A stretch of DNA of 11,461 nt from Humisphaera sp. (GTDB taxonomy: Bacteria > Planctomycetota > Phycisphaerae > Tepidisphaerales > Tepidisphaeraceae): the NCBI GenBank assembly GCA_025351525.1, contig JANXVV010000404.1, forward strand, positions 1 through 11,461. The letters are read 5' to 3'. Below are positions 6,244 through 11,461 of this stretch, piece by piece. Below the pieces are notes generated by a model. The model was not told the DNA's origin. It searched no databases and saw only the letters and a list, made by a program, of their open reading frames with translations. The translations under genes were made by a program, and so were the position numbers. Within the stretch, counting starts at the first letter, position 1. Every line of letters starts with the position of its first letter.

Positions 6244-6485
6244 GGACGGTCCTCGTGAACCAGCGCGTCGGTAAACTCCAATTTTTGATCATCGTCCAGC
6301 GCGTCCCAGTTCAGCCCCTTCAATGATGCCAACTCGCGCAGCCGGGCTTCCGCCGCTGGCCGATGGGCCTGCCAGCAGTCGACGTCCGTGGCAAACATGG
6401 CCGACATGACCGGTCGCCGGCGTTCCGGCGGCAGACGGCGGAATTGATCAACGACTTCCTTTTCCTGTGCGGTCAATGAGATCAT
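6240..6485 (-). CDS. Small antitoxin-like protein coupled to the PIN toxin
   Basis: This protein of about 81 residues is Glu/Arg-rich and mostly helical (LTAQEKEVVDQFRRLPPERRRPVMSAMF, then a Trp-containing acidic C-terminus). I do not recognise a defined family. Two adjacent ATGs (6488 and 6485) are possible; AGGAG at 6491-6495 is 5 bases from the second and only 2 from the first, so 6485 is preferred. A longer in-frame extension upstream would run back into the end of ino1 and is unlikely. Its TGA overlaps the GTG start of the PIN gene, the usual arrangement of antitoxin then toxin. No Phd, AbrB or RHH DNA-binding motif is obvious, so the antitoxin role rests on position, size and overlap. 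Confidence 0.65.
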   Translation of the reverse strand: MISLTAQEKEVVDQFRRLPPERRRPVMSAMFATDVDCWQAHRPAAEARLRELASLKGLNWDALDDDQKLEFTDALVHEDRP

Positions 6486-6497
6486 CATGGCTCCTGT

Positions 6498-6524
6498 CGC
6501 AATATGCGTGTCGAATAAAATCGA
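6498..6524 (-). promoter_or_regulatory. Candidate operator region for the PIN toxin-antitoxin pair
   Basis: Two small inverted repeats sit just upstream of the antitoxin ribosome binding site: CGCA-ATA-TGCG (6498-6508) and TCGA-ATAAAA-TCGA (6511-6524). The word GCAATAT occurs at 6499 and again at 6537. Toxin-antitoxin pairs are commonly self-repressed at such sites, but these palindromes are short and could arise by chance. No good -35/-10 pair is visible here. Confidence 0.2.
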
Positions 6525-6543
6525 GCGCGAGACGGTGCAATAT

Positions 6544-7668
6544 TCAGGCCTTCGATGCGACCCGCATCGCCTTCCGCCCCGGTGAACTGATGAAATCCTC
6601 CATCGCCTTGCGGGCATCCCCATCCAACATTTGACGCGGCGGGTGCTTCATCGTCCAGGCACAGACCGCATCCAGCGGACCCGCCAAACCCGCGTCCCGC
6701 GCCAGCTTGCAGCAGCGGATCGCATCGACGACCACACCGGCGGAATTGGGGGAGTCTTCCACGCTCAGGCGAAGCTCGAGATTCATCGGCACCCCGCCGA
6801 AACCGGTGCCTTCGATTCGGAGGAAGCAGACTTTGTTGTCCTTCTGAAACGGCACGAAGTCGCTCGGGCCGATATGAATTTTGTCGGGTTCCAACGGCAC
6901 ATCCAACTGACTCTGGACCGCCTCGGTCTTGCTGATTTTTTTGCTGGCGAGGCGGTCGCGGTTGAGCATGTTGAGAAAGTCGGTGTTGCCGCCGGTGTTG
7001 AGTTGGTAGGTCGAGTCGATCCGCACGCCGCGCTCGTTGAAGAGGCGGGCGAGGGTGCGATGGGTGATCGTCGCGCCGATCTGGGCTTTGACATCATCGC
7101 CGACACAGGGGATGCCGGCTTCCGTGAATTTGCGGGCCCACCGGGGATCGGAAACGACAAAGCAGGGAACGCAGTTGATGAAGCTGACGCCCGTATCGAG
7201 ACAGGCCTGGGCATAGTGTTCGGTGGCTTGCTGCGAGCCCACCGGCATGTAGCTGATGAGCATTTCCGCGCCGCTGGCGCGCAGCACTTTAGCGATGTCG
7301 ACCGGAGGCAATTTGGCAGGCTCAAACCGCTGATGGAGCGGGTAGTTCATCATGTGAGCCGGGCAGCCATCCAGCACGGGGCCCATCTGCACGATCACAC
7401 CGCTTAGTGAAACCTCGCGGTCGATGTCTTTCGTGTTATTCGGCAGCGCGAAGATCGCCTGTTCCAACGGCTTGCCCACCTTGCGGGCATCGATATCGAA
7501 CGCGGCGACGACCTGCAGATCCTCAACCCGCCATCCGCCAAGTTCCGGATGCAGCAGGCCGACCGTGTCGGCATCGGCGGCTCGTTTCGAGTAATAAGCC
7601 AATCCTTGAATCAGGGAACTGGCGCAGTTCCCGATGCCCGCGATCGCGATCTTGATGGTGTTGCTCAT
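6544..7668 (-). CDS. ino1: Myo-inositol-1-phosphate synthase
   Basis: This NAD-dependent isomerase converts glucose 6-phosphate to 1D-myo-inositol 3-phosphate in the cytoplasm, the committed step towards inositol. The N-terminus is a Rossmann dinucleotide site (IKIAIAGIGNCASSLIQGLAYY, residues 5-26). Family blocks follow: SYMPVGSQQATEHYAQACLDTG (139-160), NCVPCFVVSDP, GDDVKAQIGATITHRTL (190-206), YQLNTGGNTDFLNML (221-235), then RLASKKISKTEAV (239-251), and GPSDFVPFQKDNK...RIEGTGFGGVPMNLELRL and VEDSPNSAGVVVDAIRCCKLA near the end. At 374 residues it is the short actinobacterial/archaeal form, not the roughly 500-residue eukaryotic form. No strong ribosome binding site precedes the ATG (GAACGACCCCT). 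The methyltransferase gene upstream ends 57 bases away on the same strand, so the two may be co-transcribed. The product could feed phosphatidylinositol-type lipids or compatible solutes; nothing in the window decides which. Confidence 0.93.
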   Translation of the reverse strand: MSNTIKIAIAGIGNCASSLIQGLAYYSKRAADADTVGLLHPELGGWRVEDLQVVAAFDIDARKVGKPLEQAIFALPNNTKDIDREVSLSGVIVQMGPVLDGCPAHMMNYPLHQRFEPAKLPPVDIAKVLRASGAEMLISYMPVGSQQATEHYAQACLDTGVSFINCVPCFVVSDPRWARKFTEAGIPCVGDDVKAQIGATITHRTLARLFNERGVRIDSTYQLNTGGNTDFLNMLNRDRLASKKISKTEAVQSQLDVPLEPDKIHIGPSDFVPFQKDNKVCFLRIEGTGFGGVPMNLELRLSVEDSPNSAGVVVDAIRCCKLARDAGLAGPLDAVCAWTMKHPPRQMLDGDARKAMEDFISSPGRKAMRVASKA

Positions 7669-7725
7669 AGGGGTCGTTCTTCGTTCAGCGTATTACGGCC
7701 CATGCGGAAAAATGTTGTGTCAATA

Positions 7726-8280
7726 CTACACCACAGGCCGGAGTTGGGCGAGAAATTCGATGTTTCCACCGGCACCGGTGATCGGACTTTGAATCGTCCG
7801 CACCACCTCGAACCCCGCCTCCTGCGCGTCAAGGACGGCAAGGTTTACCACGCTTTCCACCCGTTCCGCCGGCAAAATCCCCTTCCGCAACAGCGATGCT
7901 TCCGCCTCATAATGCGGCTTAATTAATGTGATCACGATGCCATCTTCCGCAATCATCAACCGTGCGGCGGGAAGGATGTGCTTCTGCTTTGTCCAGGCGA
8001 CATCGATGGTGATTCGCGCGATTTTCTCGGGAAGCCGTGCGTGCATTGCGTTGGTGCGCTCCATCACCACCACGCGCGGGTCTTTGCGAAGTTTCCAATC
8101 CAATGCGCCGTAGCCGGTGTCGATGGCGTACACTTTCGCCGCCCCGCGCTGCAGCAGACAATCCACGAATCCCCCGGCGTTGCAGCCCAGATCGGCGCAC
8201 ACGCATCCGGTGACGTCGATCTGAAAATGATGCAGCGCGTGTTCTAGCTTGTGGCCGGCGCGCGAGACGAATTCGGGCAT
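7726..8280 (-). CDS. TlyA/FtsJ-like RNA 2'-O-methyltransferase lacking the S4 domain
   Basis: This is a SAM-dependent methyltransferase of 184 residues that matches the catalytic part of TlyA (rRNA 2'-O-methyltransferase, also called hemolysin A). It opens with SRAGHKLEHAL (TlyA S-R-G-G-x-K-L), then the SAM site CADLGCNAGGFVDCLLQRGA (28-47) and VYAIDTGYGALDWKLRKDPRV (50-70). The expected FtsJ-type K-D-K-E tetrad would be Lys11, Asp93 (TIDVAW; TlyA has D-V-S-F), Lys121 (LIKPHYE) and Glu175 (GGNIEFLAQL). The roughly 60-residue N-terminal S4 RNA-binding domain of ordinary TlyA is absent. An in-frame TGA immediately precedes the ATG, so no upstream coding has been missed in this frame. The target could differ from TlyA's C1409/C1920. 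A perfect TATAAT lies 6 bases upstream of the ATG and there is no Shine-Dalgarno site, hinting at a leaderless transcript. Confidence 0.85.
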   Translation of the reverse strand: MPEFVSRAGHKLEHALHHFQIDVTGCVCADLGCNAGGFVDCLLQRGAAKVYAIDTGYGALDWKLRKDPRVVVMERTNAMHARLPEKIARITIDVAWTKQKHILPAARLMIAEDGIVITLIKPHYEAEASLLRKGILPAERVESVVNLAVLDAQEAGFEVVRTIQSPITGAGGNIEFLAQLRPVV

Positions 8281-8286
8281 TCACAG

Positions 8287-8292
8287 ATTATA
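8287..8292 (-). promoter_or_regulatory. Candidate -10 box giving a leaderless mRNA for the methyltransferase
   Basis: On the minus strand the sequence reads TATAAT-CTGTGA-ATG. A perfect -10 hexamer six bases before the start codon would place transcription start at, or within a base of, the A of ATG. There is no Shine-Dalgarno site to serve a longer leader. No good -35 hexamer lies 17 bases further upstream, and an extended TGn is absent, which lowers confidence. Confidence 0.4.
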
Positions 8293-8348
8293 GTGTAATG
8301 CTCCGCAGCCATCGCCGCCCGTGGCCCATCGTGACAGCTTGCGAAGTA

Positions 8349-8374
8349 ATTCGTAGCATGGGCTGCCAGCCAAT
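8349..8374. repeat. Solo REP-like element
   Basis: ATTCGTAGCATGGGCT at 8349-8364 is identical to 2075-2090, and the match continues with one mismatch through CCAGCC. It has the same plan: GTAG, then an imperfect hairpin ATGGGCT-GCC-AGCCAAT (one mismatch). No inverted partner lies nearby, so this is a single unit or a decayed pair. It sits in the divergent spacer between the methyltransferase and esterase genes. Confidence 0.65.
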
Positions 8375-8433
8375 GGGGTCGTAATCGCCATGCAGATCAT
8401 TTTTGTCCCATCGTTGGAAAATAAGGAAGTCAG

Positions 8434-9753
8434 ATGAAAGCAATTCGGTTTCTGTTTGCCGCAATGATTCTACTGGGGCCGGTCGGGCTGAACTTCTCCG
8501 AACTCGCGGCGGAACCCGCGCAGACGGAATTCAAGCTCGCCTTCGGACCGGGCAACGCGCCGCCGGGATACTTGCGCGTGTCACCGACACAGGCCTACAG
8601 TAAAGAAGCCGGCTACGGCTTTGAAGGAGTGCCGAAAATTTCCGAAGTGGATCGCGGTGGTGAAAATCCGCTCCACGCCGGGTTCTGCACCAGTGAAAAT
8701 CCATTCTTCTTCTCCGTCGCATTGCCCGAGGGGAATTACAAGGTCACCGTCACGCTCGGCGATGCGCAGGGTGAATCGACCACGACGATCAAATCAGAAC
8801 TACGGCGATTGATGCTCGAACAGATTCACACCAGGCCCGGTGAATTCATCTCCCGCAGTTTCATCGCCAATATCCGCACGCCGATTTATCCCGGTGGCAA
8901 TGTCCATCTCAAATCGCCGCGCGAGACGAAGGATGAGGCCTGGGCGTGGGATGAAAAACTCACGCTCGAAATCAACGGCAAGCCTGCTTGCCTGGCCGCG
9001 ATGGAGATTTCCAAAGTCGACGTCCCCACGATTTACATTCTCGGCGATTCGACGGTCTGCGATCAATCGAAGGAACCTTATGCCAGTTGGGGCCAAATGC
9101 TTCCCCGGTTTTTCAAGCCGGAGGTTGCGGTGGCGAACCATGCCGAGTCGGGCGAGACGTTGAGCAGTTCGCAGGGTGCGCACCGGTTTGACAAGGTGCT
9201 AAGCGCAATGAAACCGGAGGACATTCTGCTGATTCAGTTCGGGCATAATGACATGAAATCCAAGGGTGCCGATGCTTCAGAGCAATATAAGTCGACGCTC
9301 AAGAAATGGGTGGCGGAAGTGAAAAAGAAGGGCGGCATTCCGGTGCTGATCACGCCGGTGAATCGGCATAGTTTTCAAGGGGCTGAAGTGGTCAACAGCC
9401 TGCGGGATTATCCGGACAAAGTGCGCGAAGCCGCTAAAGAAGAGGGCGTGGCGATGATCGATTTGAATGCGATGAGCAAGACGCTTTATGAGGCGCTCGG
9501 GCCGACTCCTTCGATTCAACTTTTCGAGCACAATGCCGATGCAAGCAAATTCGATGGAACGCATCACAGCCCGTATGGTGCCTATGAATTGGCGAAGTGC
9601 GTGATTGAGGGCATGAAGAACGCGAAGCTGGAAGTGGTAAAACTGATGGTGGACGGTGTGCCGGTGTTCGATCCCGCCAAGCCGGATCCGGTGAGTGCGT
9701 TTGGTGTGCCGCCCAGTCCCGGCGCGCCGGGGCTTCGGCCTTTGGGTGACTGA
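8434..9753 (+). CDS. Secreted CE12-type SGNH esterase (rhamnogalacturonan acetylesterase-like)
   Basis: This is a 439-residue exported hydrolase, likely removing acetyl groups from rhamnogalacturonan or a related pectic polysaccharide. A signal peptide (MKAIRFLFAAMILLGPVGLN...LAA) is probably cut near residue 26. Residues about 32-185 form a beta-rich domain (FKLAFGPGNAPPGY...AYSKEAGYGFEG...FFFSVALPEGNYKVTVTLGD) like that before the catalytic part in YxiM-type esterases, perhaps for carbohydrate binding. The SGNH domain follows: block I IYILGDSTVCD with nucleophile Ser206, WGQMLPRFF (219-227), NHAESGET with the oxyanion Gly240, block III FGHND (Asn272), and block V DGTHHSP with Asp374 and His377. 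A proline-rich tail (PPSPGAPGLRP) ends it. The ribosome binding site is AAGGAAG (8423-8429), 4 bases before the ATG. The fucosidase gene 84 bases downstream suggests a joint role in polysaccharide breakdown. The exact substrate is inferred. Confidence 0.88.
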   Translation: MKAIRFLFAAMILLGPVGLNFSELAAEPAQTEFKLAFGPGNAPPGYLRVSPTQAYSKEAGYGFEGVPKISEVDRGGENPLHAGFCTSENPFFFSVALPEGNYKVTVTLGDAQGESTTTIKSELRRLMLEQIHTRPGEFISRSFIANIRTPIYPGGNVHLKSPRETKDEAWAWDEKLTLEINGKPACLAAMEISKVDVPTIYILGDSTVCDQSKEPYASWGQMLPRFFKPEVAVANHAESGETLSSSQGAHRFDKVLSAMKPEDILLIQFGHNDMKSKGADASEQYKSTLKKWVAEVKKKGGIPVLITPVNRHSFQGAEVVNSLRDYPDKVREAAKEEGVAMIDLNAMSKTLYEALGPTPSIQLFEHNADASKFDGTHHSPYGAYELAKCVIEGMKNAKLEVVKLMVDGVPVFDPAKPDPVSAFGVPPSPGAPGLRPLGD

Positions 9754-9761
9754 ATGAAATC

Positions 9762-9803
9762 GCGTTTTTTTGTCCCGAAGAAAACGCTTGCCTTCGGCAC
9801 AGC
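9762..9803. other. Alternative hairpins between the esterase and fucosidase genes
   Basis: GCGTTTT (9762-9768) can pair with AAAACGC (9781-9787). Alternatively CCGAAG (9775-9780) can pair with CTTCGG (9792-9797). The two structures overlap, so only one can form at a time. The end of the region repeats CTTCGGCACAGC, also found in the hairpin at 5731-5765. There is no stem followed by a T-run, so termination is not supported; the two flanking genes may be one operon. Confidence 0.35.
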
Positions 9804-9837
9804 GGCCCAAATAAAAACCCTTCGATAAGGACCCATC

Positions 9838-11382
9838 ATGCTTCCAATAACCGCTCGAAATATTCGCCGCGCCATTTTCGCCTTCGGATACTTTTCGATC
9901 CTCGTGCCTTCGGTCGATGCGCAGACGAGAAGGGATAACAGTTTCGGCATGGGCCCCCCGGTGACGGCGGAGGTTGTTGCCGCTGCCGCCGCCGCAAAAA
10001 CACCCGAAGCCGATGGCCCCGTCAAACCGACCTGGGATTCCATCCGAAGTCACTACCAAGTTCCCCAATGGTTCATCGACGGCAAATTCGGCATCTTCAT
10101 GCACTGGGGCGTCTACGCGGTGCCGGCGTATCACAACGAGTGGTACGAGAAGCACATGTACGCCGCGTTTTCAGATTGGCATGAGCAGAATTTCGGCCCG
10201 CAAGATAAGTTCGGCTACAAGGATTTCATTCCGAAGTTCACCTGCGAAAAATTCAATGCGGACGAATGGGCGACGCTGTTCAAAAAATCCGGCGCGAAAT
10301 ACATCGTGCCCACCGCCGAGCATCACGATTGGTTTTCGCTGTGGGACAGTGATGTCAGCCGATGGAACGCGGTGAAAATGGGGCCGCATCGCGATCTGAT
10401 CGGTGAACTGGGCGCGGCGGTGCGCAGGCAGGGATTGAAGTTTGGCGTCTCCAACCACAGCATCGAGCACTACACGTTTATCCAGGCGAAGAGCGGTTTG
10501 AAAACCGATCTCGACGATCCCGAGTTCGCCGATTTCTATTGGACGAAGCACAACGATGAAACCCTGCAGAAGTTTCTTGAAATCTGGGTCGCCAAAAATA
10601 TCGAACTGATCGACAAGTATCAGATCGACATGCTGTGGTTCGACAACGGCGTGAATTCGCGGGCTTACGATCCGCTTAAAATGAAAGTGGCGGCTTACTA
10701 TTACAACCGCGCAAAGCAGTGGGGCAAGGAAGTTTCCATCAGCACCAAGGATTCCGCCTACCTGGCCGGCAGCATCCTGGATTTTGAAAAAGTGCAGCGC
10801 GGCCCGAAGGATGTCTTGCCCGGCGCCTGGCAGGCGGATGATCCCATCGGCAGCACCTGGGGCTACACCAAAGACATGAAGATTGCCGCTGCGGGTTCCG
10901 TCATCAATAAGCTCGTCGACCTCGTCAGCAAAAACGGCAACCTGCTGCTGAACCTTTCCCCGATGGCCGACGGCACGATTCCAGAGGCCCAGCAACAGAC
11001 CCTGCTGGAAATCGGCAAATGGCTCGATGTGAACGGTGAAGCCATCTACGGCACCCATGCCTGGGTGAGTTCGAGTGACGGAGCCGGGCGGGGCGCGTGT
11101 CGGTTTACGGTCAAGGGGGATGCGCTGTATGCCATCTACTTATCATGGCCGGGAGAAGAGGCGGTCATCGCCTCTTTGGCAACGGGCAAGGCGCCCGAGG
11201 GTAAGGTGGAGACCGTGAACATGATTGGGCAAGCGGGCCAGTTGGAGTTCACTCAGGTCGCCGAGGGTCTGAAGGTGAAGATGCCGGCCCGGCGAGCCGG
11301 GAATTATCCGATCGCGCTGAAGATTAGCGGATTGAAGCTCAACCCCCCGGGACCGGCGGTTCCGGCAGTGGTTGGAAGATAA
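9838..11382 (+). CDS. Secreted alpha-L-fucosidase, GH29 family
   Basis: This retaining glycosidase removes terminal L-fucose from polysaccharides or glycans. Its 514 residues begin with an Arg-rich signal peptide (MLPITARNIRRAIFAFGYFSILVPSVDAQ, cut near residue 29) and an Ala-rich linker (44-53). The catalytic domain has the GH29 blocks in order: PQWFIDGKFGIFMHWGVYAVP (76-96), NEWYEKHM, YIVPTAEHHDWFSLWDS (155-171), GLKFGVSNHSIEHY (199-212), DMLWFDNGVN with the nucleophile Asp269, TWGYTKDM (340-347) and LVDLVSKNGNLLLNLSPMADGTIPE (359-383). A small C-terminal beta domain follows. The nucleophile motif has FDN-G where many members have FDG-G or FDGD. The acid/base residue varies in this family and I cannot assign it. 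AAGGA at 9827-9831 lies 6 bases before the ATG. With the esterase upstream it suggests attack on a fucosylated, acetylated polymer such as rhamnogalacturonan or an algal polysaccharide. Confidence 0.93.
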   Translation: MLPITARNIRRAIFAFGYFSILVPSVDAQTRRDNSFGMGPPVTAEVVAAAAAAKTPEADGPVKPTWDSIRSHYQVPQWFIDGKFGIFMHWGVYAVPAYHNEWYEKHMYAAFSDWHEQNFGPQDKFGYKDFIPKFTCEKFNADEWATLFKKSGAKYIVPTAEHHDWFSLWDSDVSRWNAVKMGPHRDLIGELGAAVRRQGLKFGVSNHSIEHYTFIQAKSGLKTDLDDPEFADFYWTKHNDETLQKFLEIWVAKNIELIDKYQIDMLWFDNGVNSRAYDPLKMKVAAYYYNRAKQWGKEVSISTKDSAYLAGSILDFEKVQRGPKDVLPGAWQADDPIGSTWGYTKDMKIAAAGSVINKLVDLVSKNGNLLLNLSPMADGTIPEAQQQTLLEIGKWLDVNGEAIYGTHAWVSSSDGAGRGACRFTVKGDALYAIYLSWPGEEAVIASLATGKAPEGKVETVNMIGQAGQLEFTQVAEGLKVKMPARRAGNYPIALKISGLKLNPPGPAVPAVVGR

Positions 11383-11427
11383 GCTTTAGTACTCAGCCCG
11401 CACCAATGGCGTGGGTCAAACCGGTGC

Positions 11428-11455
11428 CACAGGTCGCGGTACTCCGAGACCCGTG
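11428..11455. repeat. Nested hairpin downstream of the fucosidase, possibly a REP relative
   Basis: CACAGGTC (11428-11435) pairs with GACCCGTG (11448-11455) with one mismatch, and inside it CGG-TACT-CCG forms a second stem. Read on the minus strand, the outer arm begins TAGCACGGGT, resembling the TAGCATGGGC and GGCACGGGCT openings of the other hairpins. No T-run follows within the window. It could be an mRNA 3'-end structure or another dispersed repeat; the window ends 6 bases later. Confidence 0.4.
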
Positions 11456-11461
11456 CTATTC

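Noticed and set aside
6631..7407. Long + strand open frame opposite ino1
   Set aside because: The minus strand carries all the inositol-phosphate synthase blocks; the + frame has no recognisable domain and no ribosome binding site.
7690..7723. sigma70 promoter upstream of ino1 (TTGACA at 7718-7723 and TAATAC at 7690-7695, minus strand)
   Set aside because: The spacing between the boxes is 22 bases, well outside the usual 16-18, although TTGACA itself is perfect.
9277..11058. Two long minus-strand open frames opposite the esterase and fucosidase genes
   Set aside because: Their translations are low-complexity mirror products; the + strand encodes complete SGNH and GH29 enzymes with signal peptides.

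Overview
The window is about 57-60% GC and densely coded. It looks like chromosomal DNA from a planctomycete, probably of the Phycisphaerae/Tepidisphaera-Humisphaera type. This is an inference from the mix of genes (an archaeal/actinobacterial-type inositol-phosphate synthase, a secreted GH29 fucosidase beside a CE12 esterase, and planctomycete-flavoured toxin-antitoxin pairs), the patchy use of Shine-Dalgarno sites, and the REP-like hairpins between genes. No marker gene is present to prove it.

Layout, left half (+ strand): the 3' part of lysS (lysyl-tRNA synthetase, cut by the window edge) is followed after only three bases by a BrnT-like toxin gene, which overlaps the gene of a probable ribbon-helix-helix antitoxin by ATGA. 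A perfect 21-bp inverted repeat then leads into a LolC/LolE/FtsX-type permease gene. A second, larger inverted repeat (27-bp arms) separates the permease from its ATPase gene lolD. A UUCG hairpin and then ilvE (branched-chain aminotransferase) close the block.

Middle (- strand, read right to left): a TlyA/FtsJ-like RNA methyltransferase without the usual S4 domain, whose perfect TATAAT lies 6 nt before its ATG (candidate leaderless mRNA); ino1 (myo-inositol-1-phosphate synthase); and a small antitoxin-like gene overlapping a PIN-domain toxin gene by GTGA. ilvE and the PIN gene converge on a strong hairpin.

Right end (+ strand): two genes for exported polysaccharide-degrading enzymes, a CE12/SGNH rhamnogalacturonan-acetylesterase-like protein with an extra N-terminal beta domain and a GH29 alpha-L-fucosidase. 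Both have signal peptides and good ribosome binding sites, and together they suggest deacetylation and defucosylation of plant or algal polysaccharide. Another hairpin follows the fucosidase at the window edge.

The signal not explained by the genes is a family of GTRG-headed hairpins of REP/BIME type (2079-2136, 3862-3975, a solo copy at 8349-8374, perhaps a relative at 11428-11455), one of which splits an ABC transporter operon and one of which abuts a start codon. The other notable points are a roughly 50-residue AT-rich insertion inside LysS, the toxin-antitoxin pair packed against lysS, and the S4-less, possibly leaderless methyltransferase. I found no convincing wholly new multi-gene system.
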